Positions 20,434-29,696 of a stretch of 64,000 bases of DNA are shown here, in pieces (position 1 is the stretch's first letter; each line of letters opens with the position of its first letter). The stretch spans positions 43,487 through 107,486 of the forward strand of contig JAPWDM010000101.1 in the NCBI GenBank assembly GCA_035578155.1, read 5' to 3'. The notes under the pieces are model-generated. The model saw only the letters and a program-made list of their open reading frames with translations, was not told the origin of the DNA and made no database searches. Source of the DNA: Brachynemurus nebulosus. Taxonomy: Eukaryota; Arthropoda; Insecta; Neuroptera; Myrmeleontidae. A program made the translations under genes and the position numbers.

Positions 20434-21117
20434 ATGTGTGAAAAATATATTAAACAGAGTGTTGCAGAAAATGAGAAAGATGAGACATTATCGGTTCCTA
20501 CTCCAAGCAAAATGAGCAAACTTAAAGAAATACCGAAACGTTTCAAACTACTTTTGGCTACAACATATGCAATCAACGCTAGTGAAACCAAATTAATTGA
20601 AATTGGAACATTACCCTGTCAAGAGTTCAAAATAGTTGTAAATTTATTCGCTCGTAGAGGATCTGAAAATATTTATTTGGAGAAACAACATCTAGACATA
20701 ATTTTCGAGAATCGAGAAAATATACTGGATTACTTTCACGAAGACACCTGCCAAGATTTGTATCTGAATTTGGGTGACAATATATGTGTTAAAAGTGAAA
20801 TTTTCCAAAAAGGTGATAAAACTATAAAAACAATTAAAATTTTTAAAAATACAAATTTCATTTTCCTTGGTTTATCATCATTTCAAATTTTATGTGATAT
20901 AAAATTTATAATTTACGGACAGATTGAAAAATTATCTAATATGAATCTTTTAAATTATTTTACCCATATCATGATACATATTAAAAATAACCAATGTAAT
21001 TTTCATCCAATCAAAGTTGCAGAAAATTTTGCTCAGACAGAAACGAATCATTTTAAAATCCTTTTATTAGAATTAATTTACTTTTATCCAATGTTACTTA
21101 TAAATTCATACTATTGA
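20434..21117 (+). CDS. Polinton accessory protein of unknown function, 227 aa
   Basis: The frame is open from 20389 and the first ATG is at 20434. After a charged N-terminus with PTPSKMSKLKE, the core alternates strand-like blocks: EFKIVVNLFARRG, IYLEKQHLDIIFENRENIL, LNLGDNICVKSEIF, TIKTIKIFKN, FIFLGLSSFQILCDI. This general pattern recalls a conserved but uncharacterised protein of arthropod Polintons, though I cannot confirm homology by eye. No catalytic signature is visible. The frame is intact. Confidence 0.55.
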   Translation: MCEKYIKQSVAENEKDETLSVPTPSKMSKLKEIPKRFKLLLATTYAINASETKLIEIGTLPCQEFKIVVNLFARRGSENIYLEKQHLDIIFENRENILDYFHEDTCQDLYLNLGDNICVKSEIFQKGDKTIKTIKIFKNTNFIFLGLSSFQILCDIKFIIYGQIEKLSNMNLLNYFTHIMIHIKNNQCNFHPIKVAENFAQTETNHFKILLLELIYFYPMLLINSYY

Positions 21118-21540
21118 GTTAATAATTTACTTTTATCCAAAATGTTGGTTGTAAATTTATATTATTAAATAATAAAAATTTAAATATTCATCTTCAAATC
21201 CTTTTTTGTTAATTTACTTTTTTATTTAGACATAAAATCATATTAACTACCAAAAATTAATCTTTTTTGTATCTTTTTAAGTAATGTAGAAAATAAAAAA
21301 AATTGTGTAGATTTTTTTCTGAAAAAATAGGAGAAAAAAAATGATGAAATAAAAGATAATGTATGATATTTTAATATTTTATTTTACAAAATATAAAATA
21401 CACCAAAAATATTGTTGTATTTTGAAAACTGAAAAAATTACATACTGTTACCCTGAAAAATAAGTAAGAAAAAAGGAAGAAAATAAAAAAACTATGTCAT
21501 TTTAATTTTTTTATTTTTAAAAAAACTACAACTATTACTA

Positions 21541-21864
21541 CGAGGGTGAATCAAAAAGTTCTTGGAATCACTATAAAAATATAAGAAGGGGGGGGGGCTA
21601 AGTCCGGAGAATATAGTGGGTGGTCAAATATTTCGAATCCAAAGCCAGCACTGCGGATTGTTTGAAGCGCAACTTCTGACCGATGAGCAGGAGCCTTTTT
21701 AACAATTGTCTGCACAAAATAATTAATAATTTAAAAACAATACGATCAAATCCATTGAAACTTTGTATAAATATTATGATATTTTGACACTCTTCAAAAT
21801 TAATATCAAATTACCTCCAAAAATATTATATGAATATGCAATTCTAAGAACTTTTTGATTCACC
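21541..21864. mobile_element. Mariner deletion derivative (MITE) inside the Polinton
   Basis: Ends read CGAGGGTGAATCAAAAAGTT on the left and AACTTTTTGATTCACC on the right, with TA at 21539-21540 and 21865-21866. On the minus strand the interior keeps a mariner transposase scrap: APAHRS, VALQTIRSAGFGFEIFD, then HPLYSPDLAP. It is therefore an internally deleted mariner that entered after the Polinton did. A run of G near 21592 follows the PDLAP block. Confidence 0.85.
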
Positions 21865-21885
21865 TAATCATAATATAGGTATATG

Positions 21886-22297
21886 TTAATCTGTAATAAA
21901 AAATACAAAATTGATAACAATTATAAAAAAAATATTTAAAAGCTTATATTTTGTACTTACCCCCATACACCCAAATATTTAGGCAATTGTTCTCTACAAA
22001 GTAGAGAACAATTGTATTTCCTATGTCGATTCTCCTCATCCATGGAGGCGGTTGGAAAGGGGGTACCGCCTCCGTAGAGAACATAAGGAAAGTCGGTATG
22101 TTCTAAAAAAACAATTTTTGTAATAAAATAAACAGTAATTTACTTTCTACTAACTCACCCTTAGTTCGGGTCGGAGGTGCAGCCTCACCCTCCGAATAAT
22201 TCTTTCTTCTCTTGTGTCTACAATAAAAAATTAAAATATGTATATATTAAAAAAATATTAACAAAAATTGTTTGGTGTTCTAATACTTACATGCCAT
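21886..22297 (-). CDS. Candidate spliced small Polinton gene, about 70 aa
   Basis: Exons 22297-22291, 22217-22159, 22102-21961 and 21890-21886 join in frame. Introns of 73, 56 and 70 nt each have a canonical donor (GTAAGT, GTGAGT, GTAAGT) and a T-rich acceptor ending in AG. The product starts MAYTREERIIRRVRLHLRPE, continues with PPFQPPPWMRRIDIG and TIVLYFVENNC, and ends VYGD. If the last intron is retained the end changes by a few residues. Exon 3 is far richer in GC than its surroundings and has no stop across 47 codons. No family is recognised. Part of exon 3 (near 21992-22022) is a perfect 14-bp inverted repeat. The model is inferred from splice signals and frame. Confidence 0.45.
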
Positions 22298-22579
22298 TTT
22301 TTTCTGCCTTTTAATTTTTTAATGTTTCCTCAATGGCTTTTATTGTAAAACAGTTAATCTAAATTACACAAAATTTTGGCTTAAATACTCTTTCATTTTT
22401 CAACAAAACAACAATTTTTTTAAGAAGTGTTAAAGGTCATCACTTACTTTAAAAATCATATTTTTCTAAACTTATAAACAAGTACACTAAGACCTCCACG
22501 AATTAGGTATTTCAAGAGAGTTTTTTTTCACAATGTACGAAATTTTTCGAATACCCCACCACCAATTGTTTTCCATCAG

Positions 22580-22596
22580 GTATATAATTATAAAAG
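22580..22596 (+). promoter_or_regulatory. TATA-type element before the coiled-coil gene
   Basis: TATATAATTATAAAAG lies about 60 bases before the ATG at 22653, a spacing that fits a core promoter with a short leader. Confidence 0.4.
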
Positions 22597-22652
22597 AAAA
22601 TTACAATATTTATCATTTCACATATGAAAATCGGTGAAAACTTTTTAAAAAA

Positions 22653-23354
22653 ATGGATGAAAATAGTGTTAAAAAATTTGTTAATGAAAAAATTAGAGAA
22701 ACAAGAAGTTATTTTGAAAGGCTGATTAATTCACATATTAGCAACAGTTTAAGAGAATATGAGAAAAGAAAAGATTTTGAAATGAATGATATATTTGAGA
22801 ATAAGTTAAAGCTTTTTGAAGATAAAATATCAATGCTCCAAGTTGAAACCACATCTCGAATTGAGGAGTATGAAAGAAGAATTATTGATTATACTAGAAA
22901 CGAAATTATTAAAGCAAAAAATGATATACAAAATAATATTGAGCAAAATATTTCAAACATCAATAAGGAAATAATAAGATTAGAGACATTATGTGTTAGC
23001 GCAAATCAGCGAGAAAAGCTAGCTGTCTCTTCACTTCCTTGGAATACACAAAAAGAATATGTAACGAAATATCTTGATGAAAAATTAGAAAACTTGAAAA
23101 AAGTCAATGAAGAAAATATTTCAAATTGGAGAAAAGAGTTCAATAGCCTACTTAAAGAACTGGAAAATGAGTTTTCCAGTTTTAAGCACCATGTGCGGTT
23201 GATACTAACTGACATGACAACTGAATCACGTACAAATTATTTTCAAATGATTCAGGAAAATTTCGAAAATTGTCAAATTGAACTAAATAAAAAAATTGAT
23301 AAATTGAGGCAAGATTTATTTTTATTTAAAATTACCAACAAAGAAGAGAAATAA
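22653..23354 (+). CDS. Coiled-coil accessory protein, 233 aa
   Basis: An intact frame begins with ATG. The product is almost entirely charged heptad-like helix (KLKLFEDKISMLQVETTSRI; NISNINKEIIRLETLC; YLDEKLENLKKVNEENI), with one non-helical break at SSLPWNTQKEY. The length and helix pattern suggest an elongated oligomer, such as a fibre or core protein, but there is no family match to rely on. It is followed after 34 bases by a second helical ORF on the same strand. Confidence 0.6.
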   Translation: MDENSVKKFVNEKIRETRSYFERLINSHISNSLREYEKRKDFEMNDIFENKLKLFEDKISMLQVETTSRIEEYERRIIDYTRNEIIKAKNDIQNNIEQNISNINKEIIRLETLCVSANQREKLAVSSLPWNTQKEYVTKYLDEKLENLKKVNEENISNWRKEFNSLLKELENEFSSFKHHVRLILTDMTTESRTNYFQMIQENFENCQIELNKKIDKLRQDLFLFKITNKEEK

Positions 23355-23388
23355 CATTCTGCATTCGAGACTTCAATTAATTCACATC

Positions 23389-23697
23389 ATGTTACCAGAC
23401 TACTTAAACAATCAACAAAATTCCAACAATGAATTGGGAGGAGAAACAGATTTAATATTGGGACGAGAAAGTCTAAAAATACTGAATCATATTTTGGAAT
23501 TCATGTTAAATTTTAAACAAGAAATTTCAGATAAAAAACGATATTTTATTGATGAAAACTTTGTTAAATTTGCAAGAGATTTTCAGAAGATTATTGAAAA
23601 AGAAAGTCAAGAATTGTTACTTGAAATACTTTCTGTAACAAAAGAACATATTGAAAAACTAGAAAAAGATGTTCACGAACAACTGAAGCAGTTTTAG
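23389..23697 (+). CDS. Small helical accessory protein, 102 aa
   Basis: An intact ATG-started frame. The N-terminal part is Asn/Gln-rich and the remainder is charged helix (LKILNHILEFMLNFKQEIS; LLEILSVTKEHIEKLEKDVH). It lies 34 bases after the coiled-coil gene, so the two could share a transcript. Function is unknown. Confidence 0.5.
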   Translation: MLPDYLNNQQNSNNELGGETDLILGRESLKILNHILEFMLNFKQEISDKKRYFIDENFVKFARDFQKIIEKESQELLLEILSVTKEHIEKLEKDVHEQLKQF

Positions 23698-23720
23698 AAA
23701 ATTGTAAGAAAGGGAAAATG

Positions 23721-23728
23721 TATAAATA
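23721..23728 (+). promoter_or_regulatory. TATAAATA box
   Basis: The box lies about 90 bases before the ATG at 23817 and has the same core as the box before the ATPase gene. Confidence 0.45.
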
Positions 23729-23816
23729 CTTTCATTAATACATCAGCACAATTTAGTTTACAAATAAGTTTTTTGGTGAATATTTGATTTTTGTTGGTTC
23801 AATTGTTTCCAAAAAA

Positions 23817-24278
23817 ATGTTCACCATTGTTGAAATATATGGGATGCGCGGGGTTGTTGGTGATTTTATTCCCAAAGAAGTTGCAATCATTCAAAACAAT
23901 AAAATTGGACACTGGATTTTAAAACCACCATATGAATGGAACAACATACCGAAAAAATATCAACGAATTAACGAATATTTAACTAAATTTGTACATAACC
24001 TGACGTGGTTTGAGGGATCAACCGATTATTATCATGGAAAAGAGGAAATAAAAAATTATTTACAGTATTGTAGTGAAATTTTTGTGATGGGCGAACAAAA
24101 ACGTAAATTGCTAAAGTTACATTTTAACATTGATTCAATTAATATCGAAAACATTCGACCCGAAACATCAGTTCATTCACTAGAACATTCTTCGTCCTAT
24201 ACATGTCTATTTCATACCGAAAACTCAAAGAAATGTGCGCTAAGAGAAGCTTTAATTTACAAACAATATTTTAACTGA
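23817..24278 (+). CDS. Conserved arthropod mobile-element protein, 153 aa
   Basis: The frame is open from 23784 and the first ATG is 23817. The block order PKEVAI, WILKPPYEW, NEYLTKFVHNLTWFEGSTDY, EIFVMGEQKRKLL, a CLFHTENSKKCALREA end, matches a small protein widespread in arthropod Polintons and virus-like elements: an N-terminal strand, a W-x-G-x-x-Y segment, a V-x-G-x-x-K segment and a Cys-x2-His...Cys-Ala-Leu terminus. The pattern is reminiscent of a reduced nuclease-like fold, but I cannot assign catalytic residues. The frame is intact. Confidence 0.55.
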   Translation: MFTIVEIYGMRGVVGDFIPKEVAIIQNNKIGHWILKPPYEWNNIPKKYQRINEYLTKFVHNLTWFEGSTDYYHGKEEIKNYLQYCSEIFVMGEQKRKLLKLHFNIDSINIENIRPETSVHSLEHSSSYTCLFHTENSKKCALREALIYKQYFN

Positions 24279-25323
24279 AAAAATTTTTTAAAACCTTTGT
24301 AAGACTAATAATTTTTAAGCACAGTGTATTTTTTAGTATAAAAAAATGAGATTGCAAAATTAATATTTGAAAAAATAATATCTAATCAGTCTAATTAAAT
24401 TTATGTGTGTAAAAAAAATTATTTACGCAAATTCGTTTAATCAGTTCAAAAACTAATTAAAATTATTTACGCAAATTCGTTTAATCAGTTCAAAAACTAA
24501 TTAAAATTATTTTTTCCATTTTGTTATTGAAAAAAAATGATATCAAATAATTTTTTTATCCAAAAATATGTGTACATATTTAAAATTTTTTCCTTGAAAT
24601 ATACAAAACGCGTGTGGGAGGTTAAAAGCCAAATTGATAAAATTTATACATAATTTTTAAATGTAATAACAGTTTTTTGTAACATTTAGAGCTTAAACAC
24701 TGTTAATTGTTGACAATTGTTGAGTTTTTTTTGTTCATTAATTATTAACCAATAAAAATGTAAAAAGTGCTTTTTATTTTTTTCTTGTCATTTTTTTAAA
24801 AATTCGTGTGTGTAATTCTCTTGGGTAAGTACCTAAAAATAATTTTTTTAAGTATGTGTATTTTATTATTTGAAATAAGATTAGTTGATTCAAAAAATTA
24901 CGAATTAGAATGCATTAAAGTTAGATTGAAAGGCTGTTACTATTGAATTTACATAAGAAAAATGGTCAAACTATTTTAAATGAATAATAATTACATCTGT
25001 TTTCACTGTATTAAACATACAAATCTGAGCATTTTATCAAATAAAAATTTCTATTTTTAATCGAATTAGGTTAAAAGGCCAGTCAACAGAGAGATTGTGT
25101 TGAATGTACTCTGTTCAATAAATATGTAATAGTCTGTATCAAAAAAATGGGTTAAAAGGTCAATTAACAAATTGATAAATTTTTAATATGTTCTTATGTG
25201 TTTTAAATATTCATAAACTTTGAAAATAATTTTTACCTGGAATTTTTTAAATAACCCTATGTGAAATTATCGCGTTGGTGATCATTCCTCAAGGTATTAG
25301 GTTAGTGTGCCCTCATCGCGTCA
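24279..25323. other. Subterminal AT-rich non-coding zone of the Polinton
   Basis: No gene is seen over about 1 kb. It includes the 52-bp duplication listed separately. At 25251-25326 there is a partial extra copy of a TIR block (CTCAAGGTATTAGGTTAGTG), mirroring the duplicated TIR slice at the left end. Confidence 0.6.
24418..24522. repeat. Tandem duplication of about 52 bp
   Basis: AATTATTTACGCAAATTCGT and the following 30 bases occur twice in direct succession with essentially no difference. It lies in the subterminal non-coding zone. Confidence 0.85.
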
Positions 25324-25610
25324 TAGAGAAATCAATGATTTTTCCGTATATGATGGTTCGAACACAATCATTAACGTCCAGACAGTTGTTTACAAAATAA
25401 TATTAAGAATTTAGATTAAACAAAAATATTTTTACCTGAATTACCTCAATAATTGAAATTATCGCGTCACTGACCTTCCTCAAGGTATTAGGTTAGTGTC
25501 CTCTCCTTAAATAGTATGTGAGGTTTAGAACACAGGGTCATGACCTCCAGACAGGTGAAACACCTGTGTGGTGTCAATGACTGTGTTCCAAACCTCATAA
25601 CAGAACTACT
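25324..25610. repeat. Polinton right terminal inverted repeat
   Basis: Reverse complement of 6644-6931 with few differences. The terminal palindrome is less perfect here because the outer inner-arm reads CACCTGTGTGGTGTC. Confidence 0.95.
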
Positions 25611-25760
25611 CTGGTACCCGGAAATTTTATCCAAATTTTAATATTATTTACGCCATTTCATAAATTATTCGGGATACTATAGACTGAAGTATCCCAATAT
25701 CTTGCATTTAAAGTCTCCCCGACTTCTGCTTGGAAACCTGGAACCCCTACGTATCTGAGT
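25611..25760 (-). pseudogene. Harbinger transposase remnant split by the Polinton (5' part)
   Basis: On the minus strand this encodes a SIVSRIIYEMA helix-turn-helix-like block and WIKFPG, which continues into TRQELGKAQINW in the left flank. It has frameshifts. The first six bases are the right copy of the CTGGTA duplication. Confidence 0.8.
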
Positions 25761-25785
25761 GTTATATAATATATAACACTCAGAT
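25757..25785. repeat. Small perfect hairpin
   Basis: Arms CTGAGTGTTATAT and ATATAACACTCAG flank AAT. Confidence 0.7.
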
Positions 25786-25860
25786 TATCGATATTATGTG
25801 TCAGATAATACATGTAATACGTAATTATATTTATATTTAAATAGTTTAAAGATGTCATTA

Positions 25861-26224
25861 CTATACAGTAACGGAAGTGATATCTATTTTTAAAAGATAC
25901 AAGACGGGCAGTGCAATCATGGATGCCCTCATCAAAGGAACATACAATATTGTGTACTGAGTAAACATGTACTTTATCTGTGTAATCTTATTTTACAATT
26001 ATTAATTTAATTAATAAAATCATAATGTTTTTTATTTAAAACAAATAAAAGATTAAAAAAATAAATTTAAAACATGGCCCAGCGTAAAAATTGGAAAAAG
26101 GTGATAATACATAAAATCAGGAAATCTAAAATAAGGAAAACACGTGGTTGAAAAAATAAAATGTAATTGTTAGTGTGATAATGTAAAAAATTATAAAAAA
26201 AAAAATAAAATTAAAAATATCAAA
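25861..26224. other. AT-rich leader before the gag-like remnant
   Basis: No gene is seen. TGGCCCAGCGT at about 26084 could be a decayed primer-binding site of the retroelement that follows, but no LTR could be delimited. Confidence 0.25.
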
Positions 26225-27223
26225 ATGGAGTATAAGAAACCAGCTGAATTAAATTTAGGTGGAAATTTAAAAGAAAAATTTAAAAAATTTCAACAAGAGG
26301 TGGACATATTTTTTGAAGCGACAGAAACATATTATAAAAGTGATAAAGTACAAGTAGCTAGATTTTTAAACTTAATTGGACCTGAAGCAGTAAAAATATA
26401 TAATACTTTTGAAATAAGTAAAAACGAAAACGTAAAATTAAAACAAATAATAGATGAATTTATAAAATATCGTGAACCCAAAAAGAACTTAGTGATGGCA
26501 CATTTTAAATTTTTTAAAAGGTACAGGGTCCAAATGAAACTTTTAATAATTACTTAACTGACTTAAAAAATTTTATTGTAAACTGTGAATTTGAACAATT
26601 AGAGAAAAAACTATTAAAAACTCAAATAATACTTGGAATTAATAACAAAGAACTACAAGCCACAGAAATAGCTGAAGAATCAAGAAAATAATTGGAATCG
26701 ACAGTTGTGTTATCAACAGGTTCAAGACAGCTGGATCAAGTGAAAAATTCATCGTATCAAAAAGGTTTTAAAAAACAAAATAGAGACGTTAAGTTTAATA
26801 AGAAATGTGAAAAGTGCAATCAAAATCATGAGTATGGTAGATGTTTTGCCTATGGCAAAAAATGTAAAAAAGTTTGGATTATTTAATCATTATGCTAATT
26901 GTTGTAAAACTAAAAAGAATTTTAAGAAAAATATTTATACAGTAAATTCACAAAATTCGAGTAGCGAATCTATCACTATAGGTTTAAATTCAACTGCACA
27001 AGTTTTTCCGATAAACGAGGGTAATAAAAACAATGAATGGAAAGAATTTATTAAAATTAATAATGATATTATTCAAGTAAAAATTGATACAGGGGCTCAA
27101 GTAAATATATTACCGTTATCTTGTTTAAATAAAATAGCGCTTAATACTAAAATTAATAAAACAAATATTAAAATTGAGGCTTTTGGGGGATTTTCAGTTA
27201 AAATTTCAAAGTTACAAGAATAA
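26225..27223 (+). pseudogene. Gypsy-like LTR retroelement remnant: gag and aspartic protease
   Basis: The first frame starts MEYKKPAELNLGGNLKEKFK and has the LNLIGPEAVKIYNTF block of gypsy-class Gag. It shifts frame near 26530 and again beyond, with a stop near 26690. A Cys/His knuckle follows (CEKCNQNHEYGRC). The third frame ends with a retropepsin motif (VKIDTGAQVNILPL). No reverse transcriptase, RNase H, integrase or LTR remains; the sequence breaks off into TTACAAGAAT repeats. It is a decayed 5' fragment. Confidence 0.8.
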
Positions 27224-27301
27224 TTTAAAGTTACAAGAATTAACCCGATTCAAAGTTACAAGAATAATTTTTTTTTTATATTCAACCTGTGTGTGTTATA
27301 C

Positions 27302-28615
27302 AGATGATAAGTTTGTCAAAATTTTCCTATGCCTGTAGAAGACTTTATTATTAAAATCCCATATCAATGTTGGTAACTCACGTTACGGTAACTCACGTTA
27401 CATTTTGTCTTCATTGGAAAATGGTCTGAAAACAGCTATATAAAATAATTATTATTTGTATACATTACTCAGATCAGTTTTTAAAAGTATATTTTACAAT
27501 CTTGAAGCCCTTTTTTTGATTTAGAAGTAATTTTAGAAAAGAAGTGTTTGGGGCAAACAAATTAAGCGACACATATGAAATAGGAAAGTTTTATTATTAC
27601 TAAATATCAGAATAACAGAACAATTTTATAATACCTGCTATAAACTATAAAATACTAGTCTTAAACAATAGAAGTTTTAAACAGAAGGTGAAAAAGTAGC
27701 CTATTTATTTTAATCCTACAATTTATAGTAGGGTGTCTTATAATACTGGTTAAATATTTCTAAATTCATAATGGGAAACCCTTACTGTTTTGTTACTTCT
27801 CTTTAATATCAACTGATTTTTTGAACTTGTAGTACATCCTACCACCTTTCATTTCAATTTCTGGGTAAGGAAGTACATTTAAAACCTGTTAACACTAACA
27901 AAAGTAACGTCATTTTCATCTATTTTGAAAAGTTTGTTACTTTGTCCAGAAACACTCTTCAAACACATAACTTTTACTTCAGGGATGGCATCCTCATTAC
28001 TCTGGTACACATCATTTCTCGAATAAAGAAACAACTCCTATTTAAGAAACTTCGTAACGTGAGTTACCAATCTGGTAACTCACGTTACATTTTTTAGGTA
28101 CGTTAAATTTACATTTTTGTTTTTTGTAAAATATAAAAAAAATTAGTTCTGCAATCAACGAGTTATTTGCGAAGAGAATACAAAAAATCATATGTCTGAG
28201 TCCAATTTTCTTAAAGTTACAGAAACAAATTAATGTTTTGGTAACTCACGTTACAGTTATTGGGTTGCTAATCTTTCATCCATTTCATAATTATATGAAA
28301 TTAGTTTGAAGTAAAAGCTTTAGGGTTATAGTTACCTTAGATCCTGTAGATTATTCTTCATTTATCAAAACTTCTCAACTTTCAACTATAACTGTAACAT
28401 TATTCTTAAAAAGGATACAAAAAAATCAACACACCATCAACAATCAACATAGCCTCCAAACAACTGGCAAAAAAACAAACAAAACACAAGTTCTCTGCAA
28501 AAACACAGTGGTGCCCACTTCCTACATCTAATACACAACACAATACTAGTAATATTATGATTTTATCATATTTTTTATTTTTTTATGTTATGGACCTTTT
28601 GTTATGGACAGACCC
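27302..28615. repeat. Interspersed 1.3-kb repeat, copy 2
   Basis: Direct repeat of 1-1343 with scattered substitutions and small indels. It has a doubled GTAACTCACGTTAC near its left end (27371-27398), where copy 1 has one. It lacks the long hairpin of copy 1. Confidence 0.85.
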
Positions 28616-29309
28616 ACCTTTAGAATGTCAACTAATATGTTGTGAGTACGTACATAATACATATAACAAATGAAACGCGATGTTGGTAGTTCAGTTAGCT
28701 GGTACGTGCTAACTGTTCTGCTGTTCAAATATCGTTTTATTATTCCCAGAGAATATTTTAAACGCATGGTTTTGACGATGCGATTTTTTTTTTGCTAGCT
28801 TTTCGTACTAAATATACCATGGTACTTCTTTACATTTTTGTCGGAAACAATAGGATGCAAATTATATCATTATTTTTCTTTCTTTTAGTCTCTTTTGCCG
28901 TTGTGCATATGCGCTGACAATTTCCAAAGTGACTTCATTTAAGCCACTTAGGTTACCATTATGTACGAACACAAATTACAAAATTAATTTTACTTTGAGC
29001 AATAAATTTATTTTTTTATTATTTAGATAAATAACATTGTCATCCGTGAGTTAAAAATCTAACAATAAAATATTAAAAATATGAATGATTTGGTTGAATA
29101 CTTTCCAAGTGAACCGCTACACATGCGCAGCATACCAAAATGGACATTACCCATACATTGTTTGTCCCCCTTTGATTGCGATCAATTTCTCTATAGGCTA
29201 GATACGAAACTAGTAATATAGGAGTTTTACATATACATTAATAATGCATAAAAAGAATATATTGTCGAATCTATTATAAGCAATCATTGCGTACAGATGA
29301 TTTAATTGT
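28616..29309. other. Non-coding spacer
   Basis: About 690 bases in which I see no gene, repeat boundary or RNA gene. Confidence 0.4.
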
Positions 29310-29317
29310 TGTTGTTA

Positions 29318-29490
29318 CTAGGTGTTGGGGTACTTGGCGATGGGAACTTTTTGGCCACTAAGGGAACTTTTTCTTGGGTGTGGCCGTGTGAAATTGCGTG
29401 GGTGGTAATTGACAATATCGGTCGGTGACGTCGACAGACGTTTTCCGATGACGTTGACTTCGTCAACGTCGCCAACGTCACCAAAGAAAA
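29318..29490. repeat. Left member of an inverted repeat pair 18 kb apart
   Basis: About 170 bases match the reverse complement of 47515-47670 at high identity, starting (C/G)T(A/G)GGTGTTGGGGTAC. GGGAACTTTTT occurs twice inside. It is preceded by TGTTGTTA at 29310-29317. Confidence 0.8.
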
Positions 29491-29696
29491 ATTTTTTCAT
29501 TTGTTGATTATTTATCTACAATAATTTTAAACAACTCGAAGTAAAATAAAAATGTGTTTTGAGCATGTATATTTTTTTCAGATTAAAAAAAAAAGATATA
29601 TATATACATCTTTAATAAATTTATAAAAATCCTTTTAACCCGTTCCTGACTGGTGGTACTTTTGAGTAACAGTTAACTCATCCACCAAACAAACTT

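Larger units (their letters stand above)
6644..25610. mobile_element. Complete Polinton/Maverick (adintovirus-like) element, 18,967 bp
   Basis: The element starts AGTAGTTCTG and ends with the complement CAGAACTACT, giving the AG...CT ends of Polintons. It has 6-bp duplications and inverted repeats of about 288 bp. It carries the full diagnostic set: polymerase B, retroviral-type integrase, FtsK/HerA-type ATPase, adenain-like protease, and major and minor capsid proteins, plus a PLA2-domain protein and about eight accessory ORFs. Homologous elements are regarded as integrated virus-like genomes. Here ATPase and integrase are frameshifted and polymerase has a stop codon, so this copy is not autonomous. 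A mariner-derived MITE has inserted at 21541-21864. Confidence 0.97.

Noticed and set aside
21541..21620. Polinton gene exon in the HPLYSPDLAP stretch
   Set aside because: The block is a mariner transposase scrap inside a MITE with TA duplications.
24418..24522. CRISPR-like direct repeats
   Set aside because: Two back-to-back copies without spacers; a simple duplication.
1..28615. 1.3-kb direct repeats as LTRs of one giant retroelement
   Set aside because: No TG...CA ends, primer site or polypurine tract, and the interior is a set of independent insertions.
29302..29500. Two overlapping ORFs rich in Thr/Pro
   Set aside because: They lie within the inverted repeat that recurs at 47515-47670 and have no start or domain support.
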